Shown: positions 44,067 to 50,937 of the stretch, piece by piece
How positions within the stretch are numbered: position 1 is the stretch's first letter
Layout: each line of letters starts with the position of its first letter
Source: Clostridia bacterium
GTDB lineage: Bacteria; Bacillota; Clostridia; Christensenellales; Borkfalkiaceae
DNA length: 64,000 nucleotides
Reading direction: 5' to 3'
Assembly: GCA_017398825.1 (NCBI GenBank)
Contig: JAFQEV010000012.1
Coordinates: 1-64,000 of the forward strand
The notes under the pieces: model-generated
Database searches by the model: none
What the model was told of the DNA's origin: nothing
Seen by the model: only the letters and a program-made list of their open reading frames with translations
Made by a program: the position numbers and the translations under genes

Positions 44067-44448
44067 AAACGCAATCAAAAGAGTTGAAAACAACGGTTAT
44101 AGCAAGGTTAAAACGGAGGCTCCCGATATGATTAACAGCACGGTAATAGGCGCAACTGACCCCCAAGTTATCAATATGATTGAAAAGTCGGTTGAGAAAA
44201 AACCAGTAGCTAAGGCTACCACGGCTAAAAAGACTACTTCCACCGCAAAAAAAGCTACTTCCTCAAAACCCGTAGCGCAAAAAGTGGAAGAGGTTAAAAA
44301 GCCTGCTCCTGCCACTAAAGCGGAAGAGGTTAAGAGTGAGCCAAATAAACCTGTTAAAACGGTTAAAAAAGCTCCTATAAAGCCTATTAAGAGCGAGAAC
44401 GGAAAAACCTATAAGTGTGGCGACGAACTCCCCGTTTATTTACTTTAA
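44053..44448 (+). CDS. Small Lys/Ala/Pro-rich disordered protein, candidate ParA partner
   Basis: This 131-residue protein begins SIGKNAIKRVENNGYSKV. It has a long middle built from Lys, Ala, Thr, Pro and Val with no predicted fold (for example TAKKTTSTAKKATSSKP), and ends in YKCGDELPVYLL. I use the ATG at 44053, preceded by AAAGGAGA and overlapping the ParA gene by 14 nt; an upstream in-frame ATG lacks a site. The overlap and composition suit an adaptor that links ParA to its cargo, like McdB for carboxysomes, but I see no sequence homology to McdB. The short ordered ends may bind ParA and the shell. Confidence 0.72.
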   Translation: MSIGKNAIKRVENNGYSKVKTEAPDMINSTVIGATDPQVINMIEKSVEKKPVAKATTAKKTTSTAKKATSSKPVAQKVEEVKKPAPATKAEEVKSEPNKPVKTVKKAPIKPIKSENGKTYKCGDELPVYLL

Positions 44449-44478
44449 ATCTTTATAAAATTTTATATATTACACAGC

Positions 44479-44520
44479 AAAACGCACGGCGCAAGTATCT
44501 TTTGCGCCGTGCGTTTTCTT
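44479..44520 (+). terminator. Terminator of the BMC operon
   Basis: A long stem AAAACGCACGGCGCAA with TTTGCGCCGTGCGTTTT (44479-44494 and 44501-44517) ends the operon that begins at ackA. Confidence 0.9.
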
Positions 44521-44536
44521 TGACTTTATATATATT

Positions 44537-44565
44537 TTGACATTTCTAAAAAGATAGTGTATAAT
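44537..44565 (+). promoter_or_regulatory. Promoter of the MFS gene
   Basis: A consensus TTGACA (44537-44542), 17-bp spacer and TATAAT (44560-44565) lie just after the BMC terminator, so the transporter has its own promoter. Confidence 0.8.
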
Positions 44566-44599
44566 ATCATTATTATTTTTTTCACAATGGAGTTTAACC

Positions 44600-45889
44600 G
44601 TGAACAAAGAAACAACTTTAACAAACGATAATTCTACTATGAAAAAGTTTAATAAGTACGCTTGGCTTACCCTTTTAAGCTTTGGTTTTACTTATTTGTT
44701 TTTCTACAACGGCAGGCAAAACATCAACCTCGTTATGACGCAAATGGCGAGCGAGCTCGGCTCAACGACCGCTGCGCTCGGCGTAGTTTCCTCCTCGCTG
44801 TTTTGGTGCTATGCATTCGGTCAGCTCGTAAACGGCAGGCTTGGCTCGGTTTTTGGCTACAAGAGATTTATTATACTCGGAGTAGTTGCAAGCGCACTAC
44901 TCAACGTAATAATTTCCTTCCAGCACAGCATTCCCGTAATAGCGGTGCTTTGGGGCTTGAACGGCTTTTTCCAGTCGATGCTTTGGTCGAACGGCTTAGG
45001 CGTTATCAACAAGTGGTGGCCAAAGAGCAAGAGAGGCTTTACAACGGGTCTTGCAACCTTCTTCTCTGGCATGGCTCAAGTTGTGACCTATCTCACCATC
45101 TTGCTTTGCCTAAGGCTCAATCCCGAATGGGGCTGGCGCTCGGCGTTTAGACTTCCTATGCTCCCCATGCTCTTAATGATAATCGCGCTCATATTCTTCT
45201 TTAAGGAAGACCCTGTAAAAGAGGGATTTGCTCCCATTAAAGATGAAGACGAAGAGCGTGACAACAAGCTTTTAGATGAAATTAAGAGCAAAGGCTTTTT
45301 CTATCCGTATAAGATATTATTTACCGAACCTAAGGTTTTAATCTTCTGTTTAATCTCCGCCATTGCAGGTATAGGTAGATACGGGCTTTTAACTTGGGTT
45401 CCCACCTACTTTATGGAAGAGCTCGGCTTGACCATTAAAGACGGAATATTCAGTTCAATACTCCTCCCGTTCGGTCAAGCGTGCGCTATGTTTATCTTCC
45501 CGATTATTACGGATAAGCTCCTCAAGGGAAAGAGAGAACCTATGCTCATAATCGCAGCGCTTATAACGTTTGCAGGAATGCTTGTATTCCCCTTTATCAA
45601 GCAACAGCAGTTTGCATCTATTATGCTCTTTGTATTAGGCGTATTCTCAATGGTAACGGGCGTTATCTGGGCAATCGCTGGTGACGTTGGCGGAAAGGCT
45701 TTTTCCTCAACAGTAATAGGCGTATTCGACTGGGCAGTTTACATGGGCGCTGCAATTCAAGCTGCATTATTTGGCTTTGTTAAGAACACGTTTGGCTGGT
45801 CGTCGATTTTCATAATCATCGGTGCGCTTTACGTTATAATGCTCGTGCTTACCTTAATTGCTCGCAAAATGAAAACTAAACGCATTTAA
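44600..45889 (+). CDS. MFS transporter, organophosphate:phosphate antiporter-like
   Basis: This 429-residue protein has about 12 hydrophobic segments and GlpT/UhpT-like features: FFYNGRQNINLVMTQM near residue 38, LWCLNGFFQS-type and WWPKSKRGFTTG segments near 113 and 140, and GWRSAFRLP near 176. It starts at a GTG with TGGAG upstream. The OPA family exchanges sugar phosphates or related anions for phosphate. Next to a deoxyhexose compartment it may import the sugar, its phosphate, or glycerol 3-phosphate. It has its own promoter and terminator, so the functional link rests on proximity only. Confidence 0.82.
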   Translation: MNKETTLTNDNSTMKKFNKYAWLTLLSFGFTYLFFYNGRQNINLVMTQMASELGSTTAALGVVSSSLFWCYAFGQLVNGRLGSVFGYKRFIILGVVASALLNVIISFQHSIPVIAVLWGLNGFFQSMLWSNGLGVINKWWPKSKRGFTTGLATFFSGMAQVVTYLTILLCLRLNPEWGWRSAFRLPMLPMLLMIIALIFFFKEDPVKEGFAPIKDEDEERDNKLLDEIKSKGFFYPYKILFTEPKVLIFCLISAIAGIGRYGLLTWVPTYFMEELGLTIKDGIFSSILLPFGQACAMFIFPIITDKLLKGKREPMLIIAALITFAGMLVFPFIKQQQFASIMLFVLGVFSMVTGVIWAIAGDVGGKAFSSTVIGVFDWAVYMGAAIQAALFGFVKNTFGWSSIFIIIGALYVIMLVLTLIARKMKTKRI

Positions 45890-45902
45890 CAAACACAAAT
45901 CA

Positions 45903-45940
45903 AAAACCGCTAAGGCTTTATCCCTTAGCGGTTTTATTTT
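45903..45940 (+). terminator. Terminator after MFS gene
   Basis: Stem AAAACCGCTAAGG/CCTTAGCGGTTTT followed by a T run. Confidence 0.88.
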
Positions 45941-46013
45941 TTAATTATTGAGTTGTTATATTTTTTATTGAATATTTTAAGTTTTAATCTATGCTTGAAC
46001 AACGTGACATCTT

Positions 46014-46175
46014 AAGACGTTAGTTGCAAATAACGGAATAAACTCGTTTAAGACGTTAGAAACGAGTTAGGCAAGGCTCGACGGCAAGCCGTTGGGCGTA
46101 ATTGACCTACTCGGTCATTACGGTCACGGATTGACGGCAGTAACGATGCATAACGAAGTTTATAACGGATTAAAA
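46014..46175. repeat. Dispersed structured repeat, copy R7
   Basis: This copy has the same flanks as R1-R6 (GACGTTAG...GAGTTAGGCAAGGCTCG on the left, GCAGTAACGATGCATAACG on the right). Its own stem is new: inner GTAAT-T-GACC (46098-46107) pairs with GGTC-ATTAC (46113-46121), and outer CAAGCCGT (46085-46092) pairs with ACGGATTG (46126-46133) apart from one mismatch. It abuts the stop codon of the dehydratase gene on the minus strand. Confidence 0.72.
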
Positions 46176-48011
46176 CCTGGTGTCGATAGTATAAGTATCC
46201 ACTAACTCCTTAACCGAATACTTCATGTGATCGGTTTCGGCGTATGCTTCGGTGTATAAACGGTCGAGAGTTTTCCAGAGGTTATCCTCGTCGAGAGTGA
46301 TGGGCTTTGCTATGGAGATTAAGCCGTTTGCAGTCTTTTGCAAACCCTCTTCTTCCATAAGCCTTTCCTCGTAGAGTTTTTCGCCCGGGCGAAGACCGGT
46401 GCAAACGATATCAATATCAACGTTAGGCTCCAAGCCAGAAAGCCTTATAAGGTTGCAAGCAAGGTCGTAAATTTTTACCTGTTCGCCCATATCGAGAACG
46501 AAAATTTGACCGTTTTTTGCGTATGCGCCAGCCTGTAATACGAGGGATACCGCCTCGGATATCGTCATGAAATACCTAACTACGTCCTTATGCGTAACGG
46601 TAACGGGGCCACCCTCTTCTATTTGCTTTTTGAAAAGGGGAATAACCGAGCCGTTTGAACCTAAAACGTTTCCAAACCTTACAGCAACGAACTTTGTGTT
46701 TTTGCTGTGGCGACCTATCGTTTGGATAATCATCTCGCAAATACGCTTTGTTGCACCCATAATGTTCGTTGGGTTTACCGCTTTATCGGTGGAAATTTGA
46801 ACGAACGTTTCCACCTTAAACTCATCCGCCGCACGAGCTACGTTTAAAGTTCCAAACACGTTGTTTTTAACTGCTTCGTTAGGGCTTGTTTCCATAAGCG
46901 GAACGTGCTTATGCGCTGCCGCGTGGAAAACTATTTGCGGGCGATATTTATCAAATACGTTCCTTATCTTATCTTTTTCTCTAATGTTTGCAATGAGCGT
47001 TAAAAGCTCTAAATCTTTAAATCTTCTAACGAGCTCTTGCTGAATATCGTAGGCGCTGTTTTCATAGTTATCTAAAATGATGAGCTTTTTAGGGTTAAAG
47101 GTTGCTATCTGACGGCAAAGCTCGCTACCTATCGAGCCACCGCCACCCGTAACGAGAACGGTTTTACCTTCGATGTAACCCTTAATCTCATCGAGATCAA
47201 CTTTTACCTGCTCTCTTCCAAGAAGGTCTTTTACGTCAACCGGCTTTAAGCTTGACAATGTAACCGCGCCGTTTGCTATCTCAGAAACGTCAGGCAAAGT
47301 TTTTACGTCACAGCCCGTAGCTTTACACCTTCTAACGATATCTTCAAGTACTTTTTTGCTCGCCGACGGAATACATATAAATATTTCTTTAATATCGTAC
47401 TTTTCAGCGAGTTCTTTAATGTTTTCGGTAGTTCCGCAAATCTTTACGCCCGCAACGTATTCGCCCTGCTTTTTCAAATCGTCATCAACGATACACGCGG
47501 GAACGTATTTAACTTTATCGAGCACCGTCATTTCTTTAATGAGCTGAACGCCTGCACTACCTGCGCCAACTATCATAACGTGAGTTCTTCCGTCACGCTT
47601 ATTTACTATGATTTGGCGTAGAACGGATAAAAGCTTTCTTATAAGTAGCAGAGCAACGGTTATAACAACGGCGTAAATCATAAACCTCAAAACGCCCTTG
47701 TAGGTTATGATATTCTCTTTACCTATAAGCGCCCATAAAACGTTACCGCCAGCAACCGCTATTATGGTTGCGGTGAGCTTTACTACCTCGTTTAAGCTTA
47801 TTAACTTAAATACTACAGAATAGTGCCCCGTATAGTAAAAAATACAGGTAATAACTACCATGTTAAACATTACCCATACCATTGCTTTGTAGCTTAACGT
47901 TTCTATACCGTCCCCCCTTAAAGCGACGAGGGCTGAAAACACTATCGCAAGAACGTCCCCAAGCATAGCAAAGAAAGCGTTCCTAATTTTAACGTTATTT
48001 CTTCTCTTCAT
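46170..48011 (-). CDS. Membrane-anchored nucleoside-diphosphate-sugar 4,6-dehydratase
   Basis: This protein of about 613 residues is of the CapD/PglF/FlaA1 type. Four or so N-terminal membrane segments (residues about 10-135) precede a CoA-binding-like Rossmann domain (MIVGAGSAGVQLIKEM near 148) and the catalytic SDR domain. The SDR motifs are VLVTGGGGSIGSELCRQI near 290, HAAAHKHVPLMETSP near 363 and STDKAVNPTNIMGATKR near 410. It makes a 4-keto-6-deoxy sugar from UDP-GlcNAc or a similar donor for surface polysaccharide. I use the ATG at 48011, preceded by GGAGAAAC, over a longer frame. Confidence 0.88.
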   Translation of the reverse strand: MKRRNNVKIRNAFFAMLGDVLAIVFSALVALRGDGIETLSYKAMVWVMFNMVVITCIFYYTGHYSVVFKLISLNEVVKLTATIIAVAGGNVLWALIGKENIITYKGVLRFMIYAVVITVALLLIRKLLSVLRQIIVNKRDGRTHVMIVGAGSAGVQLIKEMTVLDKVKYVPACIVDDDLKKQGEYVAGVKICGTTENIKELAEKYDIKEIFICIPSASKKVLEDIVRRCKATGCDVKTLPDVSEIANGAVTLSSLKPVDVKDLLGREQVKVDLDEIKGYIEGKTVLVTGGGGSIGSELCRQIATFNPKKLIILDNYENSAYDIQQELVRRFKDLELLTLIANIREKDKIRNVFDKYRPQIVFHAAAHKHVPLMETSPNEAVKNNVFGTLNVARAADEFKVETFVQISTDKAVNPTNIMGATKRICEMIIQTIGRHSKNTKFVAVRFGNVLGSNGSVIPLFKKQIEEGGPVTVTHKDVVRYFMTISEAVSLVLQAGAYAKNGQIFVLDMGEQVKIYDLACNLIRLSGLEPNVDIDIVCTGLRPGEKLYEERLMEEEGLQKTANGLISIAKPITLDEDNLWKTLDRLYTEAYAETDHMKYSVKELVDTYTIDTRF

Positions 48012-48114
48012 GTTTCTCCGTAAGTTAAATAGACTTGTAGTGCGCGCGCTTTTCGCGCAAGTATATTTAATATATTTTAACAAATATCTTCACTAAAGTC
48101 AACAACAATCATAG

Positions 48115-48144
48115 TTGACGGGGCACAGAGCGCCGTGTTATAAT
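48115..48144 (+). promoter_or_regulatory. Leaderless-type promoter of uppP
   Basis: TTGACG (48115-48120), an 18-bp spacer and TATAAT (48139-48144) are followed after only 6 nt by the ATG at 48151, which should be at or next to the transcription start. There is no ribosome binding site. Confidence 0.8.
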
Positions 48145-48150
48145 TATTAT

Positions 48151-48987
48151 ATGGATTTTTTAGAGATTTTAAAGATTGTATTTTTAGGCATAGTAGAAGG
48201 CGTTACCGAATGGTTACCCGTATCGAGTACAGGGCACATGCTCCTCGTTGACGAGTTTATTAAACTCAAGATGAGCGACGCATTTAAGGAAATGTTCTTC
48301 GTAGTTATCCAGCTTGGCGCAATTTTGGCGGTGGTGTGCTGTTTCTTTAACAAGATGCTACCCTTCCAGCTCCGCGATAAGAACAAACCGCTTTGGAAAA
48401 AAGATACGCTTATGCTTTGGCTCAAAGTCGTGGTTGCGTGTATCCCCGGCGCTATAGTAACGCTTTTGTTCGACGATTTTATAGAAGAGCACCTCCACAC
48501 CCCTTTCGTGATTGCAGGTATGCTTATTTTATACGGCGTTGCGTTTATTTTAGTTGAAATCTTTAATAAAAACAAACAGCCAAAAACGCAAGCGGTTACC
48601 GATATCACCTTTAAAACGGCGCTTATTATAGGCTTATTCCAAGTTCTTTCTATAATACCAGGCACGTCAAGGTCGGGCGCAACGATTATAGGCGCGTTAA
48701 TTATCGGCGTTTCAAGACCTGCGGCGGCGGAATTTACCTTCTTCTTGGCAGTTCCGGTAATGTTCGGCTTGTCCTTTTTAAAAATATTAAAATTCGGCTT
48801 TGCTTTCACCTCCGCTGAGATATGGACGTTACTTCTCGGAATGCTCGTAGCTTTCCTCGTTTCAATGCTCGTTATAAAGTTCTTGATGAGTTACATTCGC
48901 AAAAAGGACTTTAAACTTTTTGGCTATTACAGAATAGTTTTGGGCTTGCTCGTAATTGCTTGGTTCGTTATTAAAATTTTTATTTAA
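48151..48987 (+). CDS. uppP: Undecaprenyl-diphosphatase
   Basis: This 278-residue membrane protein of the BacA/UppP family has the two active-site motifs LGIVEGVTEWLPVSSTGHM near residue 12 and QVLSIIPGTSRSGATI near 167, plus about eight membrane segments. It recycles undecaprenyl pyrophosphate to the monophosphate lipid carrier used for wall and surface glycan synthesis, which suits its divergent neighbour, the sugar dehydratase. I chose the ATG at 48151 because the family N-terminus starts here and a TATAAT ends 6 nt earlier. Confidence 0.95.
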   Translation: MDFLEILKIVFLGIVEGVTEWLPVSSTGHMLLVDEFIKLKMSDAFKEMFFVVIQLGAILAVVCCFFNKMLPFQLRDKNKPLWKKDTLMLWLKVVVACIPGAIVTLLFDDFIEEHLHTPFVIAGMLILYGVAFILVEIFNKNKQPKTQAVTDITFKTALIIGLFQVLSIIPGTSRSGATIIGALIIGVSRPAAAEFTFFLAVPVMFGLSFLKILKFGFAFTSAEIWTLLLGMLVAFLVSMLVIKFLMSYIRKKDFKLFGYYRIVLGLLVIAWFVIKIFI

Positions 48988-48992
48988 ATATT

Positions 48993-49020
48993 AACCCTTG
49001 CGTGATAGCAAGGGTTTTAT
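48993..49020 (+). terminator. Terminator after uppP
   Basis: Stem AACCCTTGC/GCAAGGGTT followed by a T run. Confidence 0.85.
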
Positions 49021-49025
49021 TTTGC

Positions 49026-49054
49026 TTGACGGGTAAAACCCGTGGTGATAAAAT
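49026..49054 (+). promoter_or_regulatory. Near-leaderless promoter of the AEC permease
   Basis: TTGACG (49026-49031), a 17-bp spacer and TAAAAT (49049-49054) end 9 nt before the ATG at 49064, leaving a leader of about 0-3 nt and no ribosome binding site. Confidence 0.72.
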
Positions 49055-49063
49055 AATAGGCGT

Positions 49064-50050
49064 ATGATAGATTTTTTGACAGTTTTAATCGCGGTTGTAT
49101 CTCTCGTTATATTAGCCGTGCCGGGCTTTATCTTAACAAAAGCAAAGCTCCTAAATAGCAAAGCGGAATCCTTTTTCTCATCTTTCGTTCTCTACGGCGC
49201 TCAGCCCGTTATGGTGCTTATGGGCTTTCAAGGCACGAAATTTAATTCCAGCATAGGAATAAACGTTTTGATTACCGCGGGAATAACGGTGGCCGTTCAC
49301 TTGATAATGGCGGTTATTTTAATGCTCGTTGTTAAAAACAAAGGCGATACGGAAAAGAGAAAGGTTGTAAGATACGCATCAATGTTCTCCAACTGCGGAT
49401 TTATGGGCTTTCCCTTTTTGCAAATAGTATTTGCAAACAGTTCCCTTATCGGCGAGGTTATGATTTACGGCGCGGTCGTCGTTGCCATTTTTAATATTCT
49501 TAGTTGGACGCTCGGCGTATACATAATAACTGGAGACAGAAAAAACGTTTCCATTAAGAAAATAGTTACCAACCCCACGATTATCGCGGTAATTCTCGGC
49601 TTTATATTCTTCTTTACCATTAAAGTTCCTTTCGTGGAATTGCCGACCCCAAACACAACGCTTTATTCTATCGTATCAAAGCTTATGAACAGCTTGAACG
49701 TTATCGGCGATACGGTAACACCGCTATCTTTAACAGTTATCGGTATGAAACTTGCAAACGTAAACTTCAAAGAACTCTTTATTAACGCTTGGGGCTATTT
49801 CGTGTGCGCGTTCAAACTTATAGTTATGAGCCTCGTTACAATGCTTTGCGTGTGCTTTTTACCTATATCCGATACGGTTAAATACGTGCTCGTATTTTTA
49901 CTTTCAATGCCGTGTGCAACGAGTACCGCACTCTTTACCACGCTGTTTGGAGGGGACGGAAAGTCGGCAACATCTTTCGTTTTACTCACCTGCATTGCTT
50001 GCATCGTAACAATTCCTCTAATGTTCTTGCTCTTTACCGTTCTTATTTAA
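49064..50050 (+). CDS. AEC-family (auxin efflux carrier-like) permease
   Basis: This 328-residue protein has about ten hydrophobic segments and the AEC repeat pattern: PGFILTKAKLLN near residue 20, SNCGFMGFPFLQ near 109, and a matching second half with VIGMKLANVNFKELF near 225 and MPCATSTALFTTLFGGD near 283. AEC proteins carry organic acids such as malate or other carboxylates. The substrate here is unknown. Given the branched-acid and propionate metabolism nearby, a carboxylate is plausible. Confidence 0.82.
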   Translation: MIDFLTVLIAVVSLVILAVPGFILTKAKLLNSKAESFFSSFVLYGAQPVMVLMGFQGTKFNSSIGINVLITAGITVAVHLIMAVILMLVVKNKGDTEKRKVVRYASMFSNCGFMGFPFLQIVFANSSLIGEVMIYGAVVVAIFNILSWTLGVYIITGDRKNVSIKKIVTNPTIIAVILGFIFFFTIKVPFVELPTPNTTLYSIVSKLMNSLNVIGDTVTPLSLTVIGMKLANVNFKELFINAWGYFVCAFKLIVMSLVTMLCVCFLPISDTVKYVLVFLLSMPCATSTALFTTLFGGDGKSATSFVLLTCIACIVTIPLMFLLFTVLI

Positions 50051-50061
50051 AATTGTATTTT

Positions 50062-50092
50062 AAAAGCCTCGGCGTTTGCCGAGGCTTTTTTA
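50062..50092. terminator. Bidirectional terminator between AEC and SLOG genes
   Basis: Stem AAAAGCCTCGGC-GTTT-GCCGAGGCTTTT sits between convergent genes. Confidence 0.88.
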
Positions 50093-50536
50093 TTTTTCAC
50101 GGTCTTCAAAAATATTTACTATCTTTTTACCTCGCCGTTTTGCATACATCAACGTTTTATACGCACCTCCAAACCCTCGACTTACGTATGCAATAACTAA
50201 ATGAGCCTTGTCTACCATCCACTCGTTTCTCCTTAGAATTGCATATCTTAATGGCGTATTCTCTATTTCAGGATAAATCGTCCCGTCGAACAAGGATAAA
50301 TTCTTATTATCAAAATTCGCATTCAAATACGGCGTTATGTAATACATTTTACTGTCCTTAAACGTTTTTTTGTATTCATAAGCGCACGTTTTAGCAAAAT
50401 AATCAAAATTTCCATATTCTCCCAAATAAAAATCAACGCTACAATTATTAGAAAACTTTGCTATAATTTTTAAAATTCTATCTTTCAAACCAGCCTCTTC
50501 TATAAAATCAGCGTGTCCACAAAAGGTTATAATCAT
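50090..50536 (-). CDS. SLOG-domain protein (DUF1273-like)
   Basis: This 148-residue protein starts IITFCGHADF and ends with NEWMVDKAHLVIAYVSRGFGGAYKTLMYAKRRGKKIVNI, the pattern of SLOG/DprA-like Rossmann proteins that bind a nucleotide-derived ligand. It is divergent from a small XRE regulator. A TTGCAT-17-TAAAAT promoter ends 7 nt before its ATG, with no ribosome binding site, so it is probably translated from a leaderless mRNA. SLOG domains often act as ligand sensors in immunity or stress systems; no effector is visible here. Confidence 0.75.
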   Translation of the reverse strand: MIITFCGHADFIEEAGLKDRILKIIAKFSNNCSVDFYLGEYGNFDYFAKTCAYEYKKTFKDSKMYYITPYLNANFDNKNLSLFDGTIYPEIENTPLRYAILRRNEWMVDKAHLVIAYVSRGFGGAYKTLMYAKRRGKKIVNIFEDREK

Positions 50537-50543
50537 ACAAATA

Positions 50544-50632
50544 ATTTTATCATAATTGCACTAATTATGCAAGTATACTTTCTTATAATTTGTAAGAATT
50601 AATCCTATAATATATATGCAAGTATTCTTGCA
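50544..50632. promoter_or_regulatory. Divergent SLOG/XRE control region with palindromic operators
   Basis: The SLOG promoter (-35 at 50572-50567, -10 at 50549-50544, minus strand) and an XRE -10 TATAAT (50606-50611) face apart. A perfect palindrome TGCAAG-TATT-CTTGCA lies at 50617-50632, near the XRE transcription start. A related site GCAAGTATACTT at 50569-50580 overlaps the SLOG -35. This suggests the XRE protein represses both genes. Confidence 0.7.
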
Positions 50633-50653
50633 GTATTTTATAAAGGGGTAAAC

Positions 50654-50893
50654 ATGACCGTAAACGAGGCGGTAATTAAACGAGTTACCGATTTGCTTAA
50701 ACAAAAGAATATGTCGCAATACCGCTTAGAAAAGCTTTCAGGTATTGAGCACGGGCATATGCAATGGATATTGAGCGGTAAGAGCAAAACTGTTACGCTT
50801 ACTACAGCAATACTTCTTGCAAACGGTTTTGGTATGACGTTGCTTGAGTTTTTAGACGGCGACCTATTTCTATTTGAAAATTTAGATATTTAA
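50654..50893 (+). CDS. Small XRE-family regulator
   Basis: This 79-residue single-domain helix-turn-helix protein has RVTDLLKQKNMSQYRLEKLSG, then IEHGHMQWILSGKSKTVTLTTA and ILLANGFGMTLLEFLD. It probably binds the TGCAAG palindromes between itself and the divergent SLOG gene. AAGGGG lies upstream of the ATG. A TTTGCGGAG-type terminator follows at 50898-50931. Confidence 0.85.
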   Translation: MTVNEAVIKRVTDLLKQKNMSQYRLEKLSGIEHGHMQWILSGKSKTVTLTTAILLANGFGMTLLEFLDGDLFLFENLDI

Positions 50894-50897
50894 TATT

Positions 50898-50931
50898 TAA
50901 AAACTCCGCAAAATGTTTGCGGAGTTTTTTA
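50898..50931. terminator. Terminator between XRE and GH94 genes
   Basis: The stem AAACTCCGCAAA/TTTGCGGAGTTT lies between convergent genes. Confidence 0.87.
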
Positions 50932-50937
50932 TTATCT

